Positions 9,032 through 24,696 are shown, counted from the first letter of the stretch. The stretch is DNA of 64,000 nt from Aldehydirespirator sp965116195 (GCA_965116195.1 OZ220491.1:1488001-1552000); one strand, 5' to 3'. Notes: generated by a model from the letters alone, not told the origin. Made by a program: numbers and translations.

Positions 9032-9268
9032 TCAGACCTTGCGACCGTTGCGGCGCATCTCGGCCACCACACTCTCGATGCCGCGCTTGTCAATGGTCTT
9101 GATGGCCTTGGTGCTCAGCCGAAGCCTGATCCAGCGCTTCTCGCTGGGCAGGTAGTAGCGCTTGGTCTGAACATTCGGATTCCAGCGGCGGCCAGAACGG
9201 CGATGCGAGTGTGAGAGTTGCTTGCCGAACTGCGGTTTCTTGCCGGTGACCTGGCATATTTTCGACAT
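9032..9268 (-). CDS. rpmB: 50S ribosomal protein L28
   Basis: 78 residues, the normal bL28 length. It contains CQVTGKKPQFG, SHSHRRSGRRWNPN and RLRLSTKAIKTIDKRG. bL28 is a large-subunit protein near the E site. It is followed by rpmG on the same strand. Upstream (9269-9554) there is a 286-bp spacer in which I see no gene or RNA. Confidence 0.95.
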   Translation of the reverse strand: MSKICQVTGKKPQFGKQLSHSHRRSGRRWNPNVQTKRYYLPSEKRWIRLRLSTKAIKTIDKRGIESVVAEMRRNGRKV

Positions 9269-9554
9269 CTTTGCTCCGGTTGGATCGTTCGGTGGTGACT
9301 TGGATCGTGCGGTGGTGGCGCGGCAACCAGAGCCGCGCGGCGCGCCCAGAGTACAGGGGTCTGCGCCATGTCACACCACCCGGACGTAACGGGTGTCAGC
9401 GACAAACGGGCAGTCAGTAGGCAAACGGGCGTCGGTGGCAATCCGACACCGGTGGCAACGGGCCGCATGGGGGGTAAACGGGCAGCAGTGGTCAATGACC
9501 TGCCATAGTGTGAAGTATCAGCAGAAGACGGGAGTGCTCGCCCCGTCAGGATTA

Positions 9555-10502
9555 TCAGAAGTAGATGATCTGTGAAGCGCGCTCGGCTACCTCGTCCAGG
9601 TCACCGGTCCAGGCCTGACTCGACAGGTACTTCCAGCCACCGTCACACACAATGAACACCACGGTGCCCGAGGTGATGCGCTCAGCCACACGACACGCCC
9701 CGGCCAAAGCCGCTCCTGAGGACAAGCCTGCGAAGATGCCGACATCGGCAAGGCGGCGAGTGTGCTCAATGGATTCCCGGGGCCTCACGATGCGCTTGCC
9801 GTCAAGCAGGTCGGTACCGCCCCACTTCTCGTAGACGGGAGGAATGAAGCCCTCGTCAAAGTTGCGAAGACCGTCCACCATCTCGCCGACAGGTGGCTCC
9901 ACCGCGTACACCCCGATGTCGGGATGCACCTCCTTGAGATAGGTGCCAACACCCATGAGGGTGCCACTGGTGCCGAGCCCGGCCACAAAATGGGTGATGT
10001 CACCCACGTCACGCAGGATCTCGGGGCCGGTGGTCTCGTAGTGGACCCGGGGGTTGGCCTCGTTGGCGTACTGGTACAAAAACACCCAGTCGGGCTGCTC
10101 CATCGCCATCTGGCGGGCGAGGCGGACCGCTCCGTTGGAACCCTCCGCACCCGGCGACGGCACGATCTGCGCGCCGAACACCTCCAACATCTGGCGTCGC
10201 TCAGGTGACGTGTTGTCGGGCATGACAACGGTGAGTGGATAGCCGCGCATTCGTGCGATCATCGCAAGGGCGATGCCGGTGTTGCCAGAAGAAGGCTCCA
10301 GGAGTCGTTTGCCCGGGCCCAGAGTGCCGTCGGCCTCCGCATCAAGAACCATCGCCTTGGCAATACGGTCCTTGACCGAGCCGGTGGGGTTGGCGCTCTC
10401 AAGTTTGGCGACGACACGAACCTCAGGGTTGGGGGACAGAGATGAAACGTCAACGGTCGGGGTGTTGCCGATCAGGTCAAGCACGTCGCGCTCCACAGCC
10501 AT
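9555..10502 (-). CDS. cysM: PLP-dependent cysteine synthase (CysM-like)
   Basis: 315 residues. The PLP lysine is in NPTGSVKDR near residue 44, followed by the SSGNTG substrate loop and the GLGTSGTLMGVG phosphate-binding loop. The enzyme makes cysteine from an activated serine and a sulfur donor. The position, with an MBL hydrolase, rph and rdgB downstream and a Mec-type protease upstream on the same strand, recalls mycobacterial cysM, which uses O-phosphoserine and the sulfur carrier CysO. No CysO-like gene is visible here, so the sulfur donor is uncertain. The ATG overlaps the stop of an upstream minicistron (TGATG). Confidence 0.88.
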   Translation of the reverse strand: MAVERDVLDLIGNTPTVDVSSLSPNPEVRVVAKLESANPTGSVKDRIAKAMVLDAEADGTLGPGKRLLEPSSGNTGIALAMIARMRGYPLTVVMPDNTSPERRQMLEVFGAQIVPSPGAEGSNGAVRLARQMAMEQPDWVFLYQYANEANPRVHYETTGPEILRDVGDITHFVAGLGTSGTLMGVGTYLKEVHPDIGVYAVEPPVGEMVDGLRNFDEGFIPPVYEKWGGTDLLDGKRIVRPRESIEHTRRLADVGIFAGLSSGAALAGACRVAERITSGTVVFIVCDGGWKYLSSQAWTGDLDEVAERASQIIYF

Positions 10503-10720
10503 CAGGTTGCTTCCCTCACGAGTTGCCCACGGGCATCGTGGCCGTGATCTGGGGTGTTGGCGTGCATCATGCTTCCCTCACGAGTTGCCCACGGGCATCG
10601 TGGCCGTGATCTGGGGTGTTGGCGTGCATCATGCTTCCCTCACGAGTTGCCCACGGGCATCGTGGCCGTGATCTGGGGTGTTGGCGTGCATCATGCTTCC
10701 CTCACGAGTTGCCCACGGGC
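10502..10720 (-). promoter_or_regulatory. cysM leader: 62-bp repeats forming ATGA-linked minicistrons
   Basis: A 62-bp unit is repeated with copies starting near 10509, 10571, 10633 and 10695. Each unit has GAGGGAAGC just before ATGATG (start positions 10570, 10632, 10694). From each ATG a frame of about 21 codons ends in a TGA that overlaps the next ATGATG; the last one ends in TGA overlapping the cysM ATG. A ribosome could thus pass from one tiny frame to the next into cysM. This is read directly from the sequence; regulatory function is inference. Confidence 0.6.
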
Positions 10721-10763
10721 CCTGCTCGGTGGTCCGTGGGCGGCCCTGGTTGGTGGCTTGATC

Positions 10764-12221
10764 CTAATCCCGAGTATTCCGATCAGGATTATAACCATGT
10801 AGCAACGCCAATGCCGCAGGCACGGCCAGCAAGGCCAGTACCGCCATCGCAGCAAGCGACCACGTGTAGGCCGTGACCAACGCGTCGGCAACAGTGATGT
10901 CAACAGCCAGATCGCTGTCACCGAGCAGTTCACGAACCAATTCGGCATCACCGGTATCTCGGTCAACAATCCAGAACAGCACCAGACCGGCAAGCGCGGC
11001 ACCATAGGCGAAACCAAGCGAGCGGATGAACTGATGCGCAGAACTGACCCTGCCCATTTCGTGGAAATCAGCCCGAGCCTGAAGTAATGCCAGACTGGAT
11101 GTGGTGATCGTGCCGACTCCCCAACCAAGACTGAAAAACGCCGCCAGCAGCAGCCCCACATGTGACCCGACCGCAGTGACCACAGTGGCGGTGACCGCCC
11201 CCGCTGCCAAAATCACCGCGCCGCCAAGAATCACGGTCTGAACCCTCATGTGCTGCTGGAGCTTGCCCGAAACCCAGGCGGCGATTGACCACCCGAGCGT
11301 GGGCCACACAACGGCGAAGGCCGCGAAGCCGACGGACAGGCCGCGGCCAGCCTTGAGGTACAGGGGCAGGTAGACGCTCGCGCCGGTACCACCCGACACA
11401 GCGAGAACCGCGACCATGTGGATGTGGCGCCAACGCCCGGCCGTGAGGTGTGCCAGCCGCACAACGGGATGCGCACAACGGCGGGTATGGCCGACATAGA
11501 GCGAAACCAGCCCGAGCCCCGCCGTCACCAAAAGGACACCGCGCCAATCCACCGACGAGGTCGCCAGCAAGAGGGCTGCCGTGCAAGCCGTCAAAATGAG
11601 CAGGCCCCGTTGATCCAGTCGCTCTGATGTGGCCTGGGCCTCGGCGGGCAAACGCTTCCATCCCACCACACCCGCCATGGCCGCGACGGGCAGGTTCACC
11701 GCAAACACGGCACGCCAGCCGAGGGTGCTCACCAAGACTGCTGCTACGGCCGGTCCGCCGATGCCCATGATGCCCCACACTGATGACATCAAGGCGTAGG
11801 CCCAGGGCCGCAGATGCTCTTCGAACGCCAAGCCGATGCAGGTGAGGGCCGTGCCGATCAGTCCCCCGGTGGCGAGACCCTGCAGCACCCTCGCTGTTAT
11901 CAGCAACTCCATGGTGGGCGCGACGGTGCAAAGGGTTGATGTCACCAAAAACGCCGTGACCGTCAGACGAAAGGCACGGCGCGCTCCGGCACCGTCAATG
12001 AACGGCCCTACCGCCAGCACCGAAACGGCGGCTGCAACTAGTTCCACGGTCACCACCCAGGGCAGCAGTTCCACACGGCCGAGGTCATCGCCGATGTCGG
12101 GCAGTGCAGCCGTGGCCGACAGGTTGTTGTAGGAGGCCATTGCCACCGCAGCCATCAACGACAAGGTCAAAGCGCGATGTCTGGGGCCGAGCAGGCCATA
12201 AGCACCGGCGCGTGTCACCAC
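10764..12221 (-). CDS. MFS transporter, drug/metabolite exporter type
   Basis: 485 residues with about 14 hydrophobic segments, as in the DHA2 group of the major facilitator superfamily. RVLQGLATGGLIGTAL is the conserved motif C-like helix and GWRAVFAVNLPVA is the typical DHA2 segment. It is a proton-driven exporter of unknown substrate. It starts with GTG-GTG. The first ~137 codons are duplicated behind tmRNA. It interrupts the usual mec-cysM neighbourhood together with the hydrolase and surface-protein genes. Confidence 0.85.
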   Translation of the reverse strand: MVTRAGAYGLLGPRHRALTLSLMAAVAMASYNNLSATAALPDIGDDLGRVELLPWVVTVELVAAAVSVLAVGPFIDGAGARRAFRLTVTAFLVTSTLCTVAPTMELLITARVLQGLATGGLIGTALTCIGLAFEEHLRPWAYALMSSVWGIMGIGGPAVAAVLVSTLGWRAVFAVNLPVAAMAGVVGWKRLPAEAQATSERLDQRGLLILTACTAALLLATSSVDWRGVLLVTAGLGLVSLYVGHTRRCAHPVVRLAHLTAGRWRHIHMVAVLAVSGGTGASVYLPLYLKAGRGLSVGFAAFAVVWPTLGWSIAAWVSGKLQQHMRVQTVILGGAVILAAGAVTATVVTAVGSHVGLLLAAFFSLGWGVGTITTSSLALLQARADFHEMGRVSSAHQFIRSLGFAYGAALAGLVLFWIVDRDTGDAELVRELLGDSDLAVDITVADALVTAYTWSLAAMAVLALLAVPAALALLHGYNPDRNTRD

Positions 12222-12263
12222 CCGAAGCTACAGACAGCACCAACAGCGCACTTCACCCGAGGG

Positions 12264-12387
12264 ACGGGCTTCAGGTTTCGGCGCTCACTCGGCCAATCAG
12301 TCCCTCTGCGCACTCCACACCAACGACGGGCTTCAGGTTTCGGCGCTCACTCGGCCGAGCAGTCCCTCTGCGCACTCCACACCAACG
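12264..12387. repeat. 62-bp tandem repeat, two units (copy A)
   Basis: Units start at 12264 and 12326, each beginning ACGGGCTTCAGG and ending CCACACCAACG. They lie between the divergent MFS and hydrolase genes. The duplicated locus has three units (19759-19944), so the copy number has changed since duplication. Confidence 0.92.
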
Positions 12388-12500
12388 ACGGGCGGCAGCG
12401 CACCAACGTGACCAGGAAACATGTCACTCTTTTGGAGAACGGCTGATGTTGCAGGCGGGAACGGTCCCAGTACCCGAAGCGACTGCTAGACATATGCCCG

Positions 12501-13421
12501 ATGTCCCAGCACGTGGAAAGTCACCAGATTCGCAGCAGCGATGGTGTCCGACTCAATATGAGGGTCATTGATGGATCGGGCCCGGACCTGCTGATCTGCC
12601 ATGCAACCGGATTTCATGGGGCTGTCTACCTACCTTTGGCCTCGTGTCTTAGCAAGAGCTTCAGGGTCTGGGTTCTGGACTTCAGAGGTCACGGTTCTTC
12701 GGAGCTCTCCCCCACTGATGACTACCGATGGCGCTGGATGGCCGAGGATGTGAGGGCGTGCGTCGAAACCATCGGATCGGACAAATCGCGGCAACTGTAC
12801 GGGTTTGGTCACTCCATGGGCGGTTCCGCTTTGCTGCTCGCCGAAGAACGCCATCCCGGTGCTTTCGCCGGGTTGTTTCTCTATGAGCCTGTTGTTTGGC
12901 CGGAGGCCCGCCTCTCAAGTACGGGGGGCAATGCCCTGGCAGCATCCGCCAGACGAAGGCGTGAGGACTTTGCGTCGCGCGCCGCAGCCCTGGCGCGTTA
13001 TGCGGCGAGGCCGCCGCTGAACGTTCTGCGAGCGGATGCGTTGGCGGCCTATGTTGAGCACGGGTTCGTGGACCTGCCGGACGGCGGAGTGCGCCTTGCC
13101 TGCAGAGCCAGAACAGAGGCTCTCACCTATGAAGGAAGTAGCGAGATGACCATTGAGCGGCTCGCATCGGTCATCGTGCCCACAGTGGTGGCGGCCGGCT
13201 CCAACAAGATGCATCCCGATCCGGCAGAGTTCGCGCCTCTTGTGGCTGCAACTCTACCCGCCGGACGTTTGCTGCGATACCAATCGTTAGGCCACTTCGG
13301 GCCTCTGGAAGCGCCTGCCAATGTGGCCGCAGACATCATACGCGAGCTGCTTGATGCCAAGTCGGCCGACAATCCCGCCGGCACGGCCTTCGCCAACAGT
13401 GAAGCGCGACACATCCGTTAG
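12501..13421 (+). CDS. Alpha/beta hydrolase (copy A)
   Basis: 306 residues. Alpha/beta-hydrolase landmarks: FRGHG after the third strand, the nucleophile elbow GHSMGG (Ser105), and a C-terminal LGHFGPLEAP supplying the catalytic His. The substrate (ester, lactone, haloalkane or similar) is unknown. It lies divergent from the MFS gene and convergent with the surface-protein gene. The 13422-13648 spacer shows no further gene. The protein is identical over its full length to the copy at 20058-20978. Confidence 0.88.
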   Translation: MSQHVESHQIRSSDGVRLNMRVIDGSGPDLLICHATGFHGAVYLPLASCLSKSFRVWVLDFRGHGSSELSPTDDYRWRWMAEDVRACVETIGSDKSRQLYGFGHSMGGSALLLAEERHPGAFAGLFLYEPVVWPEARLSSTGGNALAASARRRREDFASRAAALARYAARPPLNVLRADALAAYVEHGFVDLPDGGVRLACRARTEALTYEGSSEMTIERLASVIVPTVVAAGSNKMHPDPAEFAPLVAATLPAGRLLRYQSLGHFGPLEAPANVAADIIRELLDAKSADNPAGTAFANSEARHIR

Positions 13422-13648
13422 AGCCATCCCTGTCGGCGCTGCCACCCTCCAACTGTGACACGCATGTCCGTTCGCGTGAGGCTGTAAGCACGTGACGCGG
13501 ATGCATCGCCGATGGAGGTGTGGTTTCTGTCGCTTACCTGGTCGTACCTGGAGCCGTGGCAGGGGCTGCCGCCCGTAGAGGTGTGATTCTGTTTGACCAG
13601 TTCTCAATGCCATCAACTGAGACTGCTCAAGCAGCGGCGAAGTTGCGG

Positions 13649-16684
<3,036 letters not shown>

Positions 16685-16916
16685 CGGACACTCCTCTCTC
16701 AACGTGGCACCAAGCCCACACCGTGGGGCCAGCGCCGACTACCTCTACTACTGGCTGAGCCGACACCATAGCACCCCACCACCCCAACGCAACCACAACC
16801 GCCTGACCAGACCAGTACTCCCGCACCCGCCGACATCCAACTCTGGTTCGCAGCCACAGCCACAGCTGCCCACACCAACACGGCCGGGACACAACCGGTA
16901 CGGACACGAGTGTCAC

Positions 16917-17354
16917 CTAGTCGGCCGTCACCACCACAGGCTCCTCCATCACCTCACGCTCGGCTGCCGGTCTGCCCTCCTGGATAAGGAAAGACCGCAG
17001 CGACGGGTCGGGGTGCTTCAGCGAGACGATCACAAAATGCCACAGACCGAAAGGGTCAAAGCGCTCGGCATCTGCGATGTCGGTGGGCGACGGATAGTTG
17101 GTTGTGTGCGTGTGCGAGTGCATGACGCCCAGCAGCACCAGACCCGCCTCCTCAGCGGCCCGTTCGGTGGCCATCATCTCAAGACCGTCAAGAACATAAA
17201 TCTCGGAGGACTCAGCAGCATTGCGCAGGGGATAGAAGTGCTCAACCCGGCTTGATCCGGCCACACCCGCAAACAGTCCGCAGGCCTCATTCGGCTGCTC
17301 AGCCAGTGCGTGGGCGACCATCCGGGCGAGCATTCGAGCGGACATCTCCAACAC
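16917..17354 (-). CDS. mec: JAMM/Mov34 metalloprotease, Mec-like
   Basis: 145 residues with a complete JAMM zinc site: Glu23 (PNEACG), His79 and His81, Ser89 and Asp92 in HSHTHTTNYPSPTD. In Mycobacterium the homologue Mec removes cysteine from the CysO carrier made with CysM. The genes around here (cysM, MBL hydrolase, rph, rdgB) keep that neighbourhood, but 6.4 kb of other genes now separates mec from cysM and no cysO is seen. A 3' fragment of this gene is present at 24472-24696. The symbol is given by homology of neighbourhood and motif. Confidence 0.82.
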   Translation of the reverse strand: MLEMSARMLARMVAHALAEQPNEACGLFAGVAGSSRVEHFYPLRNAAESSEIYVLDGLEMMATERAAEEAGLVLLGVMHSHTHTTNYPSPTDIADAERFDPFGLWHFVIVSLKHPDPSLRSFLIQEGRPAAEREVMEEPVVVTAD

Positions 17355-17394
17355 GGCTGGTCACGCTACCCGTCAGAAGTTGCGGGCGATGCTG

Positions 17395-17512
17395 CCACGC
17401 TTGCGACACGGCCACACCTTTGACGCTGCGATACCTCACCGTGCGCGACCCGCAATAACAGTCGCAGCTTGCGACACGGCCACACCTTTGATGCTGCGAT
17501 ACCGTGTCGCGC
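17395..17512. repeat. 68-bp direct repeat upstream of smpB
   Basis: TTGCGACACGGCCACACC occurs at 17401 and 17469 in a duplicated 68-bp unit that also includes GCTGCGATACC. The second unit runs to the smpB start codon. Confidence 0.85.
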
Positions 17513-17513
17513 G

Positions 17514-18011
17514 ATGGCGAAGTCCCAGAAGCCCCGCGATGTTCCCGTCGGAGCATCACCCATAGCGACCAACCGCCGCGCCCGACGAGACTTTGATTTG
17601 GTTGAGGTACTGGAGGTGGGCCTGGTGCTACGTGGCAGCGAGGTCAAATCACTACGAGAGGGCCGGGTACAGCTTGCCCAGTGCTGGGCAAACGTCAACC
17701 ACGGCGAGTTGTGGTTGCACAACCTGCACATCACGCCCTACGCACACGCCTCAGCCGCGTTTGCCCCGGAGCCTGACCGTGTGCGCAAACTGCTGGCCCA
17801 CCGCAGCGAAATCCGACGATGGGCGGCACGCCTTGACCAGGAGCGACTGACGCTTGTACCCCTGGCGCTGTACTTTCTGGGAGGCCGAGCCAAGTTGGCT
17901 CTCGCCTTGGCCAGGGGCCGTTCCAAAGCCGATCGCCGCCAAGATCTCATCCGTCGCCAAGCCGACCTGGAGGCCAGACGGTCCATGGCTGCCGCCCGCC
18001 GTCGAAACTGA
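17514..18011 (+). CDS. smpB: SsrA-binding protein SmpB
   Basis: 165 residues. SmpB binds tmRNA and brings it to stalled ribosomes. Visible: NRRARRDFDL, the LVLRGSEVKSLREGRVQLA core, LHNLHITPY, and a basic C-terminal tail (QADLEARRSMAAARRRN) that enters the mRNA channel. ATG 17514 gives the normal length; a longer frame would read through the upstream repeat. Its RNA partner ssrA is 0.9 kb downstream on the same strand. Confidence 0.94.
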   Translation: MAKSQKPRDVPVGASPIATNRRARRDFDLVEVLEVGLVLRGSEVKSLREGRVQLAQCWANVNHGELWLHNLHITPYAHASAAFAPEPDRVRKLLAHRSEIRRWAARLDQERLTLVPLALYFLGGRAKLALALARGRSKADRRQDLIRRQADLEARRSMAAARRRN

Positions 18012-18135
18012 GCCGGGTATTTGAACAAGCCGGGTACGCAAACAAGCCGAGCACTGAAAAGCGAGCCGAGCGCTGAGGTCAGTGCTGAAATGAGTAGCGA
18101 GATGAGCCGGACACCGAAATGCCCCGAGCGGTGAG

Positions 18136-18747
18136 ATGAGTCGGACAGACCTGGCATTGTTGACGGCGCTGGTGGCCAATGCCGTGACCTTTGTCCTCGT
18201 TGTGCCACAAATACTGCGTCTGTTGCGCACCGGGCACACTTCCGGCGTGTCGCCCGCCTGGGCGGCGACAGCGGTAGTCCTCAACATCGGCTGGATTGCC
18301 TATGTGGTAGCCGAGGGGTACTGGATAGCCGTCCCGTCGGTGGTGGGCGCGTCCGTGAGCTTCTCGGCGGCTCTGTATCTGATGTATCGCCACGGTGCCG
18401 ATGTACGCCCGGCGGTGCTTTTCAGTCTGCTGGTCGCGGCGGCATGCGTGGTGGTGCAGTTGGCCGGGGGTTGGACCGTGCTGGGCACTGTGTTGGGACT
18501 GTCCAACGGCCTGTACCTGGGGCCTTCGGTTGTGGCTGCGTGGCGCTCGCAGACCCCTGTGGGCGTGTCGCCGGCAACCTGGATCCTGGCCGAGGCCGAG
18601 GGTGTCTTGTGGGGCATCTACGGCGCGCTCGTGATGGCCGGCCCGATCATCGTGTTCGGCCTCACCGAAGCTGTTCTGGCGGGTTTGGTGCTGTTGCGGC
18701 TGTGGGTGTCACGCCACCGCATCCGGACTGCTCTCGAGCTTGCCTGA
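18136..18747 (+). CDS. PQ-loop repeat membrane protein (SemiSWEET/SWEET-like)
   Basis: 203 residues, about seven hydrophobic segments. Two PQ-loop type motifs are visible: VPQILRLLRTGHTSGVSP near residue 23 and a second half with a PS in place of PQ followed by TPVGVSPATW near 140. Family members carry sugars or amino acids across membranes as paired three-helix bundles. It lies between smpB and ssrA. The 18012-18135 gap contains short degenerate GAG-CCG-AGC-type repeats. Confidence 0.78.
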   Translation: MSRTDLALLTALVANAVTFVLVVPQILRLLRTGHTSGVSPAWAATAVVLNIGWIAYVVAEGYWIAVPSVVGASVSFSAALYLMYRHGADVRPAVLFSLLVAAACVVVQLAGGWTVLGTVLGLSNGLYLGPSVVAAWRSQTPVGVSPATWILAEAEGVLWGIYGALVMAGPIIVFGLTEAVLAGLVLLRLWVSRHRIRTALELA

Positions 18748-18756
18748 CCGTACCTG

Positions 18757-18862
18757 ACCGCACCCGACCGCTAACCGAACCGCTACCCCGACCGCTAACC
18801 GAACAGCTACTTGGACCGCTACCCGGACCGCTAACCGAACCGCTACTTGGACCGCTACCCGC
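18757..18862. repeat. Short-unit repeat upstream of tmRNA
   Basis: Nine or so copies of a 12-bp motif, approximately ACCGCTAACCGA or ACCGCTACTTGG, lie between the PQ-loop gene and ssrA. A TACAAT at 18863-18868 right after it could be the -10 box for ssrA, but I find no convincing -35 at proper spacing. Confidence 0.75.
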
Positions 18863-18913
18863 TACAATGGCAAGCCCCTTCAGGGGGTCGCAGCTTGACA
18901 AGCTACGGCACAC

Positions 18914-19302
18914 GGGGCTGACCGGTTTCGACGTAGGGACCAGGAAGCCGCGGCGTGCGACCGGAGTTGCTCAGACTCCTTAAACGGGGCATCCAAGAGA
19001 CGCCAACAATGACGATCTCGTTCTCGCCGCCTGATCTGATCTGACAGCGAGAATTATCGCGACCCGCAAGGGCACGCGGGGCCTGACCGCTGCAAGCCTG
19101 GCACCAGAAGCAGCGGTGGACAGCAGGGAAAGACCGCTGACAGCCGGCAAAGACCGCTGACACCGGAGAAAGTTCCGGCGGATGACCGATCTGGTCCACA
19201 CGACCCGGCGTGACGGCAACCGCAAGCCGTACTCTCGGGAATGGTCGTAGCAAGCCCGGCAGCCTCCCAACGGACGGGAGTTCGATTCTCCCCAGCTCCA
19301 CC
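18914..19302 (+). ncRNA. ssrA: Transfer-messenger RNA (tmRNA, 10Sa RNA)
   Basis: The 5' end GGGGCTG (18914-18920) followed by ACCGGTTTCGAC pairs with CAGCTCC (19293-19299), making the tRNA-like acceptor stem with discriminator A at 19300. The T arm GGGAG-TTCGATT-CTCCC precedes it. The tag frame starts at GCC 19002 and reads ANNDDLVLAA then TGA (19032-19034), with the usual LAA end recognised by ClpX-type proteases. tmRNA with SmpB rescues stalled ribosomes. Immediately after the 3' end begins the duplicated block (copy B). Confidence 0.95.
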
Positions 19303-19716
19303 CCGCAGATGCTCTTCGAATGCCAAGCCGATGCAGGTGAGGGCCGTGCCGATCAGTCCCCCGGTGGCGAGACCCTGCAGCACCCTCGCTGTTATCAGCA
19401 ACTCCATGGTGGGCGCGACGGTGCAAAGGGTTGATGTCACCAAAAACGCCGTGACCGTCAGACGAAAGGCACGGCGCGCTCCGGCACCGTCAATGAACGG
19501 CCCTACCGCCAGCACCGAAACGGCGGCTGCAACTAGTTCCACGGTCACCACCCAGGGCAGCAGTTCCACACGGCCGAGGTCATCGCCGATGTCGGGCAGT
19601 GCAGCCGTGGCCGACAGGTTGTTGTAGGAGGCCATTGCCACCGCAGCCATCAACGACAAGGTCAAAGCGCGATGTCTGGGGCCGAGCAGGCCATAAGCAC
19701 CGGCGCGTGTCACCAC
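19303..19716 (-). pseudogene. 5' fragment of the MFS transporter gene (copy B)
   Basis: The first ~137 codons match the MFS gene at 10764-12221, including the start region; then the frame runs into the antisense of tmRNA. Only about four transmembrane segments remain, so no working transporter is expected. Confidence 0.9.
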
Positions 19717-19758
19717 CCGAAGCTACAGACAGCACCAACAGCGCACTTCACCCGAGGG

Positions 19759-19944
19759 ACGGGCTTCAGGTTTCGGCGCTCACTCGGCCAAGCAGTCCCT
19801 CTGCGCACTCCACACCAACGACGGGCTTCAGGTTTCGGCGCTCACTCGGCCAAGCAGTCCCTCTGCGCACTCCACACCAACGACGGGCTTCAGGTTTCGG
19901 CGCTCACTCGGCCGAGCAGTCCCTCTGCGCACTCCACACCAACG
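19759..19944. repeat. 62-bp tandem repeat, three units (copy B)
   Basis: Units start at 19759, 19821 and 19883. The corresponding place in copy A has two units. The extra unit explains the jump in offset between the copies from 7,495 to 7,557 bp. Confidence 0.93.
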
Positions 19945-20057
19945 ACGGGCGGCAGCGCACCAACGTGACCAGGAAACATGTCACTCTTTTGGAGAACGGC
20001 TGATGTTGCAGGCGGGAACGGTCCCAGTACCCGAAGCGACTGCTAGACATATGCCCG

Positions 20058-20978
20058 ATGTCCCAGCACGTGGAAAGTCACCAGATTCGCAGCAGCGATG
20101 GTGTCCGACTCAATATGAGGGTCATTGATGGATCGGGCCCGGACCTGCTGATCTGCCATGCAACCGGATTTCATGGGGCTGTCTACCTACCTTTGGCCTC
20201 GTGTCTTAGCAAGAGCTTCAGGGTCTGGGTTCTGGACTTCAGAGGTCACGGTTCTTCGGAGCTCTCCCCCACTGATGACTACCGATGGCGCTGGATGGCC
20301 GAGGATGTGAGGGCGTGCGTCGAAACCATCGGATCGGACAAATCGCGGCAACTGTACGGGTTTGGTCACTCCATGGGCGGTTCCGCTTTGCTGCTCGCCG
20401 AAGAACGCCATCCCGGTGCTTTCGCCGGGTTGTTTCTCTATGAGCCTGTTGTTTGGCCGGAGGCCCGCCTCTCAAGTACGGGGGGCAATGCCCTGGCAGC
20501 ATCCGCCAGACGAAGGCGTGAGGACTTTGCGTCGCGCGCCGCAGCCCTGGCGCGTTATGCGGCGAGGCCGCCGCTGAACGTTCTGCGAGCGGATGCGTTG
20601 GCGGCCTATGTTGAGCACGGGTTCGTGGACCTGCCGGACGGCGGAGTGCGCCTTGCCTGCAGAGCCAGAACAGAGGCTCTCACCTATGAAGGAAGTAGCG
20701 AGATGACCATTGAGCGGCTCGCATCGGTCATCGTGCCCACAGTGGTGGCGGCCGGCTCCAACAAGATGCATCCCGATCCGGCAGAGTTCGCGCCTCTTGT
20801 GGCTGCAACTCTACCCGCCGGACGTTTGCTGCGATACCAATCGTTAGGCCACTTCGGGCCTCTGGAAGCGCCTGCCAATGTGGCCGCAGACATCATACGC
20901 GAGCTGCTTGATGCCAAGTCGGCCGACAATCCCGCCGGCACGGCCTTCGCCAACAGTGAAGCGCGACACATCCGTTAG
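20058..20978 (+). CDS. Alpha/beta hydrolase (copy B)
   Basis: 306 residues, identical in protein to 12501-13421, with Ser105 in GHSMGG and a C-terminal His in LGHFGP. It retains its upstream region and so may be expressed; the pair doubles gene dosage. Identity over the full gene means the duplication is recent or kept uniform by gene conversion. Confidence 0.9.
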   Translation: MSQHVESHQIRSSDGVRLNMRVIDGSGPDLLICHATGFHGAVYLPLASCLSKSFRVWVLDFRGHGSSELSPTDDYRWRWMAEDVRACVETIGSDKSRQLYGFGHSMGGSALLLAEERHPGAFAGLFLYEPVVWPEARLSSTGGNALAASARRRREDFASRAAALARYAARPPLNVLRADALAAYVEHGFVDLPDGGVRLACRARTEALTYEGSSEMTIERLASVIVPTVVAAGSNKMHPDPAEFAPLVAATLPAGRLLRYQSLGHFGPLEAPANVAADIIRELLDAKSADNPAGTAFANSEARHIR

Positions 20979-21205
20979 AGCCATCCCTGTCGGCGCTGCC
21001 ACCCTCCAACTGTGACACGCATGTCCGTTCGCGTGAGGCTGTAAGCACGTGACGCGGATGCATCGCCGATGGAGGTGTGGTTTCTGTCGCTTACCTGGTC
21101 GTACCTGGAGCCGTGGCAGGGGCTGCCGCCCGTAGAGGTGTGATTCTGTTTGACCAGTTCTCAATGCCATCAACTGAGACTGCTCAAGCAGCGGCGAAGT
21201 TGCGG

Positions 21206-24239
<3,034 letters not shown>

Positions 24240-24471
24240 CGGACACTCCTCTCTCAACGTGGCACCAAGCCCACACCGTGGGGCCAGCGCCGACTACCTC
24301 TACTACTGGCTGAGCCGACACCATAGCACCCCACCACCCCAACGCAACCACAACCGCCTGACCAGGCCAGTGCTCCCACACCCGCCGGCATCCAACTCTG
24401 GTTCGCAGCCACAGCCACAGCTGCCCACACCACCACGGCGGGGACACAACCGGTGCGGACACGAGTGTCAC

Positions 24472-24696
24472 CTAGTCGGCCGTCACCACCACAGGCTCCT
24501 CCATCACCTCACGCTCGGCTGCCGGTCTGCCCTCCTGGATACGGAAAGACCGCAGCGACGGGTCGGGGTGCTTCAGCGAGACGATCACAAAATGCCACAG
24601 ACCGAAAGGATCAAAGCGCTCGGCATCACCGATGTCGGTGGGCGACGGATAGTTGGTGGTGTGCGTGTGCGAGTGCATGACACCCAGCAACACCAG
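24472..24696 (-). pseudogene. 3' fragment of mec (copy B)
   Basis: Matches the last ~75 codons of mec (16917-17354), including HSHTHTTNYPSPTD, with a few substitutions (IGDA for IADA; FRIQ for FLIQ). The first ~70 residues, including the catalytic Glu23, are missing, replaced by tmRNA-end sequence. It should be inactive. Confidence 0.88.
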
